DNA from: Lampris incognitus
Taxonomy: Eukaryota; Chordata; Actinopteri; Lampriformes; Lampridae
DNA: 64,000 bases
Reading direction: 5' to 3'
Assembly (NCBI RefSeq): GCF_029633865.1
Contig: NC_079214.1
Coordinates: 24,198,873-24,262,872 of the forward strand
Positions 46,927 through 58,900 of this stretch are shown here, one piece after another (positions within the stretch are counted from its first letter, which is position 1; every line of letters begins with the position of its first letter). The notes beneath the pieces were generated by a model, which had not been told where the DNA came from, searched no databases, and saw only the letters and a list, made by a program, of their open reading frames with translations. The translations under genes were made by a program, and so were the position numbers.

Positions 46927-49900
46927 GCAGAGGCTGCCATGGAAGGTGCCAACCTGCTCATTAGGAGCAATTAAGGGTTCAGTGTCTTATTCAAGGACAC
47001 TTGGACACACTCTGTGGAGGAGCCAGGGATCGAACCAGCAACCTTCTGATTACTAGATGACCAGCTCTTACCTCCTGAGCCATAGCACCCCTTTATCCAT
47101 TTACCATTTACATTTTGTATTATACATTGATAGTTCATCCTTTTTTCGCCTTTATAAATTTTCTACCAAATACCTAGATTTTAAAAAGTGTATAACAGGT
47201 TCTGTTCAAATGTCTTGTTTCCATAACAGGGTGAAATAGATTTTTAAAGCACTTATTCCATTTCACTTAGAAAACCCATCCAAAAGGCAACAGCGTTACC
47301 ATTCTGCCACTACTACTACGTTCGGCTGCTCCCATGAGGGCTCGCGAGCGCGGATCATCCGTTTCCATTTCTTCCTGTCCTCTGCATCTTCCTCTGTCAC
47401 ACCAGCCATTTGCATGTCCTCCCTGACCGCATCCATAAACTTCCTCTTTCGCCTTCCTCTTTTTCTCTTCCTTCGCAGCTCCATATTCGGCATCCTTCCC
47501 CCAATATACCCAGCATCTCTCCTCCACACATGTCCAAGCCATCTCAATCTTGCCTCTCTTGCTTTGTCTCCAAACCGTCCAACTCGAGCGGTCCCTCTAA
47601 TGTAATCATTCCTAATCCTATCCTTCTTCATCACTCCCAATGAAAATCTTAGCATCTTCAACTCTGCCACATTCAGCTTTGCTGCCTGACTTTCTGTCAG
47701 TGCCACTGTCTCCAAACCATATAACATAGCTGGTCTCACAACCATTTTGTAAACCTTCCCTTTAACTCTTGCTGGTACCCTTCTGTCGCAAATCACTCCT
47801 GACACTCTTCTCCACCCATTCCACCCTGCCTGTACTCGCTTCTTCACCTCTCTTCTGCACTCTCTGTTACTTTGGACAGTTGACCCCAAGTATTTAAACT
47901 CATACGCCTTCGTCACCTCTATTCCTTGCATACTTACCATTCCACTGTCCTCCCTCTCATTCACACATAGGTATTCTGTCTTGTTCCTATTGACTTTCAT
48001 TCCTCTTCTCTCCAGTCCATTTCTCCACCTCTGCAGGCTCTCCTCAACCTGCACCCTACTCTCGCTACACATCACAATCTCATCCGCAAAACATCATAGT
48101 CCACGGAGACTCCTGCCTGATCTTGTCCGTCAACCTGTCCATCACCATTACAAACAAGGAAGGGCTCAGAGCCGATCCTTGATGTAATCCCACCTCCACC
48201 TTGAACCCATCTGTCATTCCAACTGCAAACCTCACCACTGTCACACTTCCCTCATACATATCCTGCACCACTCCTACATACTTCTCTGCAACTCCCGACT
48301 TCCTCATACAATACCCACATCATCCAACCTTCTCTCTCTGCTTCTTCATTCATCAGCCCCTCAAAGTACTCCTTCCACCTTCTCAGCACACTCTCCTTGC
48401 TTGTCAGCACATTTCCGTCTCTATCCTTGATCACCCTTAGCTGCTGCACATCCTTCCCAGCTCGGTCCCTCTGTCTAGCCAATTGGTACAAGTCCTTTTC
48501 TCCTCCATTCTGCTACAAATGATTTATTTTTAACCATATATCAACCCTGTCTTTATGCATGCTCAATAATCCAGGTGAGAAAATCACAGTTGAATCAGTT
48601 CATCTGGACACAAAGTTTATTGACAGATACGTTTCATCACTCATCTAAGTAACCTTCAGTCTAAACTGACTGCAGGTATCCCCACCCTTATAAACAATAC
48701 AGTTGCATAATGACCGAAACCAACAATCAGTTTCATATGCAAATAGGCGTGACCATTAACTAGAGTTTCAATGGCCATGTGTACTATTCATAGAGGATTT
48801 GGGAATGTTTGTAATCACAGCCTTGTAAGATGGTGACAGATTTGGAAGACACATATTTTCCCAACACCGCGTCTCAATTGCTTTCAAACCGCAAAACGCG
48901 CTGCGCTAGAAATTGGTCTACCGTAAGGATTGGGTTCCCCGCCACAAACAGATGAATATAGTTTACTTTGTTAAGTGCCAAGAGGATTGCCGTGACTTGT
49001 TCATTGGGGAAATTGAACAGACACTGGACGAGAGGATGGCACAACACAGAAGAGCTAACATGTCGGGCCAGGACACCGCAGCCTACACCCATCTACAGGC
49101 CAGTAGCTACTCTTTCAAGGATGAGGATGTGCACATCCTTGATAGAGAGGAACGCTGGTATGAACGGGGAGTCAAAGAGGCCATCTATGTGAAGAGGGAA
49201 CGACCGTCCCTGAACCGGGGGGGGGGTAAGAATACATCTGTTGCCATCTTACAATGCTGTGATTGCAAACATTCCCAAATCCTCTGTGAATAGTACACAT
49301 GGCCATTGAAATTCTAGTTAATGGTCACACCTATTTGCAAATGAAACCGATCATTGGTTTCGGTCGTCATGCAACTGTATTGCTTTTAAGGGTGGGGATA
49401 CCTGCAGTCAGTTTAGACTGAAGAGGTCACTTAGATGAGGGATGAAATGTTTCTGTCAATAAACATTGTGTTCAGATGAACTGATTCAGCTTTCTTTGAC
49501 ATATATCACTCTCTCCCCCAAAAAAACCCAAACACACTTTGCCCTGTTTTGGAAGAAAATGTAATACATCTTGCCTCTGAAGTAAAATGTGCAGAACCTC
49601 TGCATAAGACAGCAGTTATGATTCTGCATGCATCTGACATAGATGTACCTGCCGCCAACTTTGATAGTCCAGCCATCCATCCATTATCCAAACCACTTAT
49701 CCTGCTGTCAGGGTCACGGGGATGCTGGACCCTATCCCAGCAGTCATTGGACGGCAGGCAGGGAGACACCCTGGACAGGATGCCAGTTTGTATATATTTT
49801 ATATCATAATTTGACATGACAAAGTTTAGATCAGACCCAACAAGTGTCAAGGTAGATGTGTCCTTTGTTAGCTGTGTTGAAGTTTAGTAGCATTATTACA

Positions 49901-52900
49901 CAAAGGCTTGTATATCACATAGTCAAAGCTTGTCTGTTGCTTCATCCACTTCAACATGCCCTCTCTACTGACCTTTGGGGGAAGGATATTTGGTTTTGAT
50001 GAGATTTATGACACATGTGAGTTTCTCCCCTTGTAACACTCATTCAATAAAAAAGATAAGCAACCAGACGATATTTTCTGCAGAGAGCAAAATACAGGAA
50101 GGAAGGTGGTTATACATCAGGAAGCTACACGTACTGAGCATATACTGTAACATTAGCAGCTTTTTAAACACAAAACACAGTGGTCATTGTAATTGCAAGT
50201 TATCTAAGGGAAGACAATAAATAGCGTAAGGGTGACAATTTGGCCTGTTATTATAGGGCAATGTGCTTGCTAACAGGAAATTTTGTGAGATGCGGAAAAA
50301 ATAGAATTTGTCTGGGTAACAAGAGGTTGCCATGTAATCACTACTACTACTAATGTGTTGAGAAAACTGCTTGCCCAATGTTGCTGTGTATCACCACACA
50401 AGCCTATAGATATTATTTTGTTGGCCAAAACATTGCGTACTCACTCAACGGTCATCTGCCCTCTCAGCCCTGCTGGTCTTGGTTGTCTTTTGTGGTTTAT
50501 CTTTGGTGTCCTGAAGAAAGTATTGGGGTTGGCGTTGGTGACAGCATCCAACAAAAACTGCATACACTGAAACTCATCACAGCAGAATGATTCAGTTTCT
50601 GTTGGCATCGGAGGGCAATTTGAGCAAAAGCACCACCAGTTGCTGTTTGCTCTTGGCAGCACAGATTCTGGATTGTCCTTGCTGGCCATATCCTCTACCT
50701 TGGTTAATGCAGGAGCAGCCTCGGCCTCTTCCCTGCTGCATTTCTTTGGTCATATACTTTGACTCGAATAAATACAGTTGAATATCCAAGTCAGCCAAAA
50801 CCCTGTAAAATATATCCTTGTCCATAAGATCCTCTGCACTCATATTTTGGGATACTATTTTTACTGTTGGAAACGTAACTGGTTTTTCAATACAAGGCGA
50901 AGAGAACAAGGAAGTTTTGTTTGAGTGGCATCTAGAGCACGCCACCTGGCTGAGGTGCTGGCAGAGACTAGAAATCCAAGCTGAACTTGACCGTAGTTCT
51001 TCCTTGTCACCAACTATGGCACTGACACGTCAAATGACGGTGTTAGTGCCTGAAGAACAGATTTTGCAACTATGCCCCAGAGAGACAGAACACTGGCAAC
51101 AACTGAAGGTGTTTTTCACACTATATAGCCCCAATTCAGATAGCTAGAGATAAGGTTGAAAATCGGCAAAGTGGACCTTTAAAAACACAGTTCCAAATGC
51201 AGTGTGATCATTGTGTTGAATTGGTCTCTCAAAACTTTAGGTGTTGGAGATATCAATGCAGTTTGCATTTTTTTTTTCTTCAAAGGCATCATACTTTGGA
51301 GAGGCATGCCTTATGAAATCTGAGTTTGAATTTAGACTTCCTTCAGACAAAGTTCTTTATTTTCAAATGTCATTTTTCATTTTTTGGTCAGTAAACATGC
51401 TTTGTATGTGCTACTTGTTCTTTTGAACTGGTTCCATTTAAACTTGTCATCCTCATGGCTGAACTCAGGTCAAGTTTAAAGTTGAATTGCACAGCACCTT
51501 TTTAACAAAACAAATCTGAAATCGTAAAATTATTGTAATTTTTTTTTTTTTCTGAAAAGCAATTTTGCCATTTCATGTATGTCTAGCAAATTAGTTTTTC
51601 CTGGTATTCCCTTCAGCCCCTCTGGATTATGTGTCACAAATGAGAAGTCAAAATTTAACACAGACACTTAAGTCCTTAATGTCCTTCCACAGCCAACACA
51701 CTAAAGTCTGCGTTGCAGGAGATGGACAACCATCTCACGGCCAAGGAGAACTTTATTCATGATCAGAGAAGCAAGCTGGGTGAGAGAGAGAGACTCATCG
51801 CCCACCAGAAGACTGAGATTGACAAACTGGAGAAGAAGTCCAAAATGCTGGAATACAAGGTGTCTTACCTCTATGGCCTTTATTTAAGAGTCACTTTATT
51901 CTCAACACTTTTTTAAGTACTGGTGTCTTTGTTTCATTAATTACTACCTACCATTTCAAATGCAGAAATGTTTATATTCTGCTGTGCCTTTCAGATTGAG
52001 ATCCTGCAGAAGACCACCAACATCTATGAGGAAGACAAGCGTTCTCTTCAGCAGGAGCTGGAGACCCAGGAGCAAAGGCTGCAGAGGGAGCTGTCAGAGA
52101 GGAGACGCATGGAACAACGAATGAAGGGCATGGTTTCTGATACCAAAATTAAGTGGGAGAAGGAGTGTGTAAGTGGGCGTTGTTCCGAGGGACCAAAACT
52201 GTGGTTGTGTTGTGAACTTAAATAAACAAATTTCTAATGGACATGATATTAAACCTATACAAGACCTGAAATTTTGAAGATTAATTCCCTTTACCCTGCC
52301 CATTTCATAGCATTGCAATTTGTCTATTATTTTATCCCCAATCAGTGAGTGGTCATTGCTAAGTTAGCTTGCTGTTAGACACGAGTATCTAAGAAAAAAA
52401 TGTCCCTGTACAGCTCTTATTGTTAGATTTGCACCAAGATAAACTTCTAGCTGGCTATTTAACACCTGTTGTAACATTTATATTAATTATTTAAAAAAAA
52501 AATATATATATATATATAAGAGTACCATATTTCCCAGACTACAAGTCACACTCAACAAAAAAGCATTGTTGCGAGGGGAAAAAAAAAACATAAGTTGCTT
52601 TGATGTATAAGTTGTATTTATATGGTTACAAGATTAAACAGTGTCATTACTGGCCTTAGTTGAAATGCAGTGTATTCGTCCGACAACATTAAATTTTGGA
52701 ATATAAGTCGCAGGACCCAGCCATACAAGTAAAAAAGCAGTGACTTATAGTCCAGGAAATATGGTAAAAATATTATTTTATTACTGGTAGTAGTAGTAGT
52801 AGCATCATCTTCATTGTACTGCTGTATGATAAAAGATTTAGAGGAATGGATTATGATAGCTAAATAAGGATTTTTAGTTTTTAAGGTTCTCCTGCTGATA

Positions 52901-55900
52901 TTTTCCCTATAGGAGAGAAGAGTAAATGCCAAGCAACTGGAGATGCAGAACAAGCTTTGGGTGAAGGATGAGAAGCTAAAGCAGCTCAAGGCCATTGTAA
53001 CGGAGAGCTCTAGCGCATGTCCCATTGAGCAGTCAGACAAACCCCAGAAGCCTTCAACAAGAGAAAGAGATCGCCCTGCTCCCCAGAAGAGGTCTGCCTC
53101 ACCCTCAGCAATACCTGTGAGTATCTCATGTTCTTTTTTCTTTCTTATTCTTTTTTTTTCCCCTGTTTGCATGGATTCCTGGTGAATCAATGTTTATTAA
53201 GCAGATATTGCTTGATTCATAATGACTATGATCTATGATTTGCATGCACTAACTATTCCACTGTTGTGTACTTGTATCTGCTTTTCCACACTTCACATCA
53301 CTTCTATCTTTGGCTTTAATCCTCAACCCCTTTCCAGGATTTCAGTCAAATTCCTCCTTGCCAAAACCCAGCCTCACTTAGGGCAGTTCAAGACATCCTC
53401 CCCACATCTTCCTGCTCCTCCAGTATATCCTCTTCAATTAGTCTCTCAGTAGCCTCCTGCATCTCTGAGTGGGAACAGAGATTACCTGTAGATGCCAGGC
53501 AGGGTAGGCAGCCTGGAACCCCCCAGTATGGGAACCAGACCCCTGGCCAATATCATGCCAGCAGCAGCGTGGGTCGCAGGAGAGGCAAGCGATGGGCCCC
53601 AGACACTGCTTCAACTCCTGCCTTTGGGCTAGACCTAGAGTCAGGCACAAGGGTTAGTGTGTGACAGAATCCCTAGAATGACTTTGAGAATTTCTACATT
53701 CAGCCGGTGTTTTCTGATGTGTTGTAGTCTAGTCTGATATGCCATGTAGAAGTGCATCACTATAGTGTTGTGAGTAGATGTGTCTGAATTATTGCTATGC
53801 CGCTGCATCCATAGCCATATCCTGCACTGCATCTGTACTTGATTTATGTTATTCTGCCTGAATAGCAGGTGGATTTAACTGCCATGCTTTGGATAGCTAT
53901 ATGTGTGTACTTTTAGCTGATTTGTACATGCTCTATATGTGGTAGTGCTCTAGTCATGTTTATTGTCCTTTCTGTTGCCCACTGCAGATCAGTGTTGCAG
54001 ACCTGCTTTTTTTCTGCCTTGCTTTAGTGACCTTGAGAATACCACTACAACTCTGAATTTGAAAAATATTTAAACTAGGCTTGGTGTTGTGGGTGTTTTT
54101 TCCCCCCAGTGGCATATGGCAATAGAGCAACACTGGAAGTATTAAAGAGATCATATCATGCTCAATCCAGCTCTATATATTCTTGACTAGGATAGCTTTG
54201 CATGACTCAGTTCAAAAAATCATTATGTATCTTATACTGGCCCTTTATGCAGCCCCTCAGTTCACCCTCTGTCTGAAACAAGCCATGTTAGCTTGTTTTA
54301 GCTGTCTCTTTTAAGGCCCCCCTACCTAAAAGCCTCACTGCTTTCTTCTTGTTGGCCAACTTCCGAAAGCCTGCCGAGGGGAAAGCAGTCAGTACTTTTA
54401 GCACCACCTCATCCTCAGGGGGAAACAGAGCTCGACGGGGAAACAGAGTTCAATACAACACCAGTGTAGGCGGTTCCATAAGCAAACTATAAACCTACCA
54501 TGTAACATAATTTCTCGTTCTTGATTGGAAATTGCAACTTCTCAAATCCATCTGTATATGTTTGAGCCCGAATACGATCCAGAATATGAGAGTGGACGGC
54601 ACGAACATCCGCAGCAACAAAGATCACAGCAGGACGTCTCTAGTAAATATTATGCTCACTACCTGCGTATTGTGTGACATAACAGTGGATTGAGTCTTTC
54701 AGTCACAAGCCATATATAAAAATGTTTCTCTACATGCCCCTGTTAATTGATGTACGTATGGGAAATGCACTAAAATGCTGACTGAAGTGGGAAACTTCTG
54801 CTGTCAGGAAATGACAAATTTTACATAGTTAGTAAAATGTTATCCTGCTGTCGCCAAATGACTAGTATCTCCATGCATAGTCGGTTGTTTGTATGCTGGA
54901 GTAATTTAAATGCTAATAATACTAATAAAGTGAACTGTTTTGTGAGAACGTCTGCATTTACCAAGAAGACCTTTTACCAAGAAGACAGCCATTTGGACTC
55001 CTCAATATGGCCCTTTACAGATGGAACAGCCTCGTCTTCATACTGGGCTCTATTGAGGAAAGAGTCCTCTGTGCTGTGGCGCGAACAAACAAACACGTAT
55101 CCAATGTTGTCTGGCACTTTCTTCTTTGGGAAAAGCGAACAAATCGAAAATCCATCGGTGAACTGTGTGTGCCCAGTTCAGGAAACGGTCCTTGGTAAAA
55201 TGAAGGGGACACAATAAAATGTTGAGGTTGTACTGCTGAGGAATAGTGGTAAAAAGGAATTTTAACCACTGATTCTTCATTTCCCTTTCCTTTGGAAGTC
55301 CATACAAAGGGAATTTGCCTTCGTACCAAAGAAAACGGCGTCTTCTCAACATTGCGATATGTGCAAACCAAGCCTTTTTTTGGGGGTGGATTTTTCCCCC
55401 CGCTTTTTCTCCCCAATTGTACCCGGCCAATTACCCAACTCTTCTGAGCCGTCCCAGTCGCTGCTCCACCTCCTCTGCTGCTGCAGACTACCACACGCTT
55501 CCTCCGATACATGTGGAGTAGCTTCTTATCAACTGACAGAGAGGAGTTTCACGAGGGGGACGTAGTGCATGGGAGGATCACGCTATTCCCCTCAGTTCCC
55601 CCTCCCCCACTGAACAGGCACCCTGACCAACCAGAGGAGGCACTAGTGCAGCGTCCAGGACACATACCCACATCTGGCTTCCCACCCGCTGACATGACCA
55701 ACTGTGTCTGTAGGGAGGACCGACCAAGCCAGAGGTAACACAAGGATTCCAACCGGTGTTCTCCCTGTTATTAGGCAACGGAATAGACCGCTATGCTACC
55801 CAGATGCCCTGCAAACCAAACCCTTCGCGGTGTTGCACCAAATTACGTGACCCGGCTGCTCTACCGAACGTTGTTTGGGGGTGGGCCAAACTATCACCCA

Positions 55901-58900
55901 GCGGGTATTATAAAAATTTGTTACATAGATAAGTAATGAAAGAAAACGCTGGACTACAAACCAGGCATTTCAGGTAGTGTTTTCTGTCAGACAGAATAAC
56001 TCCCTTTGGCGTGGACTTTGAGCTTTGTAACTCTGCAGATGTTTTACATGCACCTCCCAGCTATATAACACCCTAAAGGAAAGGGAAAAACCCAAAAGGC
56101 ATGATATGACCTCTTTAATGCAACAACATCTATACCAGTATTTTTTCATTACAAAATGAAAGGGCCTATTATTGCTTCAGCACTAATACTTATTAGTGTT
56201 TTACCTTGTCATCAATTGTAATTGATGACAAGGTAAAACAAATGTACTAATCTGTGATCGATGAGAAGAGATCATACTTTTTGTTAACACAAGGATAACA
56301 GTTCTGTAAAAATTGTACAAACATTCTCACTCCAAGTCTTTGCAACCAAATATTTCATATTCTGAGCAAGGGCAGTTTTTGTTTTGTTTGTTTTTGTTCC
56401 AAAAATCTAAGTTATTTCAAAAACTTGCATACATATTTATCATAATGAACTCTATAGTTAGAATATTCTAAAAAAAATGTTGCCTTTTTATACCATTGAG
56501 CTCTTTTCTATATTGGCCATGAAAAACACAAACAGCTATGTCTGGAGAACTCTGGTTTAAAATATAACATTTAAAAGTGTAAATTAATCAGAGCATTTTA
56601 CCTTTTAAACTATGAAATCCACTCAAAATAATATTTTAACTACTTTTCTATGATCATGCACATTTAAGTGTTCTGCATGAAGTCGTAGTGTTTGAATTGC
56701 TAAAATAATTAGAACTAAGGAATATTAGAACTAAGTATATACTGACATCAAGTGGCAGTACCTGGAACTTCTTTACATCAACCAATTACCCAAAAAATCC
56801 ATGGATCCACAAAGAATACCTCTAAATCATAAGGAAAAAGACAGCTCAGGGAAGTATCTCTTAATGATGCTTTCATAGAATTAGGATACATCAGTGTCCA
56901 TTTTCTTGAAGGCTGGATACCTCCTTAAAAGTACTCAACAGGCTCTTTGAGATAATAATAATTACATATTTTGTTATTATCATTAACACATTATTGTCAT
57001 TTACAAAAATAAAAGCAACGGGTTTTTTTTAAAACTTGAGTTGTAGGCAAAAGACATGTTTGTATTTGTGACATTTGTTTCTCCTGAGGAAGGTTGGACA
57101 TGGATTGCAAAAAGCTAATTTTAAAAAAAATAATGTGACATTTAACTGAAAACAGCTGATTATTTGAAATTGGCAGAGCATAAGCCTTTTTCAGATGTTT
57201 TCAAAAAATATAGTCTTGCTGCTTTACTAACAGATGCTCTTTAGGCCACGAGTTAAAAAATGTCTAGAATTATTACCCTTTTTGGTTTTGTAATGTGGAG
57301 GTGAAGCTTTTAATTTAGCACCACCTGCCATGAAAACATTAAATTAGAAGCAATAAATAATGCCCATTAACCGTCATATTGAGTGCTTCCTTGACTAAAT
57401 AGAACTATAGACCAAAAATATGATTAATCACCACGTTAAATATCACATATCACAGCTGCGTTCCTCAATACCAATGGCAAGTAGTCATTTTATTTTTTTT
57501 AAAAAAAGTAGTGAAGAAAGAAACAAATTAGTAAACTAAAATCTAGATTTTCTTTTTTAGAATTTTTTTCTTATCATATAATAGAAATCCATCTACAAAT
57601 TGAATAGAACCATTTTCTTGAAGATATAATACTTCAGTAACTCTTCCCATTTCTCTAAGTTAAAAGTTAATGCTGTTTGGAAATAATCTTTTACACCTCC
57701 CATTTATTAAGCGGAACCCTTGCATGCTCTTAATGGTTGCAATTTGTTTTAATTCAATTATTTTAGAATTAATCTCTTCTATCCGATGTCTATTTGAGAG
57801 CTTGTGTGTGTGTGTTTTTGTGGGGGTTTTTTGTGCATGTTTTTGAGCACATCTTTCAAGTAATCTAAAAACACCTGCTGTAGTTTTGCATGAACATTTT
57901 TTGGCAACACTCACCATGATAGATTGTCACAAAAATTTGGGTACTACTGGAAGATCAAAATATTCTATGAAGTGCTCCTTTTATGGTCCATTGCCTGATC
58001 TATTCTACAACTATATTTCACAGTATTTCAACAACAAAAAAATTCTCGAACTATTAAGATGGTTATTTTTATTTCATAGTGGTCCAGACTGACATCAACA
58101 CTTGTGTCTTCCATTAGTGCCCCCCCCATTCAAACTAGCACTAACATGACTAACAATCACAGTAGCTTACCCCACTACCCCGTGTGAATAATTTTCCTGG
58201 TTTATCTTTTTGTCACATTGGGATTGGTTACATTAGACAGCCCCACCAGTTCATCCACGACACAGACGCTCATATTCTGCCGGTGGGGAGAAATGGATAG
58301 ACCATAAACCATCTTCTAATTTGGACCTGGGCACTGTCATGCAGCCAATCATACCAAATGCAATCAAGGTGTCGGCTCCCAGTGAGAAAGTTCTGTCTAA
58401 ATGCCACAAATATGTGCTCACACATCAGGAGCTTGCTTCTGATGGGGAGATCGAGACCAAGCTGATCAAGGTAAAATAGTTTAATTCCTTAATTCTGAGA
58501 TCTCGAATCAAAGATGTGCATGCATAGGTTCCACTAAATCACTCTTCTTCTTCTTCTTTTTTTTACATTAAGAATCTGGGTAAAGCAATTTTTCATTATA
58601 GAGGCAAAGTTTTAAACAATAAGTGAAATTATTTCCTCAAGTGCTGCCAGTTAAATGCTCAAATGAATAATATCTTTTTTTCTGAAATCTCTTAATAACT
58701 CTTAAGTTGTTTTGTTTTCTTCCTCAGGGTGAGGTGTTCAAAACAAGAGGTGGTGGACAAGCTGTACAGTTTACAGATATTGAAACACTGAAACAAGAGT
58801 GTCCTATTGCCCCAAGGTATTTGTCCAAGCATTCTAGATGTGATATGATCTGCACATTTGATTTGGTAAAGGTTTAACGCCAGATGCCCTTCCTGACGCA

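Noticed and set aside
54837..55512. Overlapping ORFs of 126 and 165 codons on both strands
   Set aside because: They run from the P2X7-like/Kolobok remnant into the SINE, have no splice or start support and no recognisable domain.
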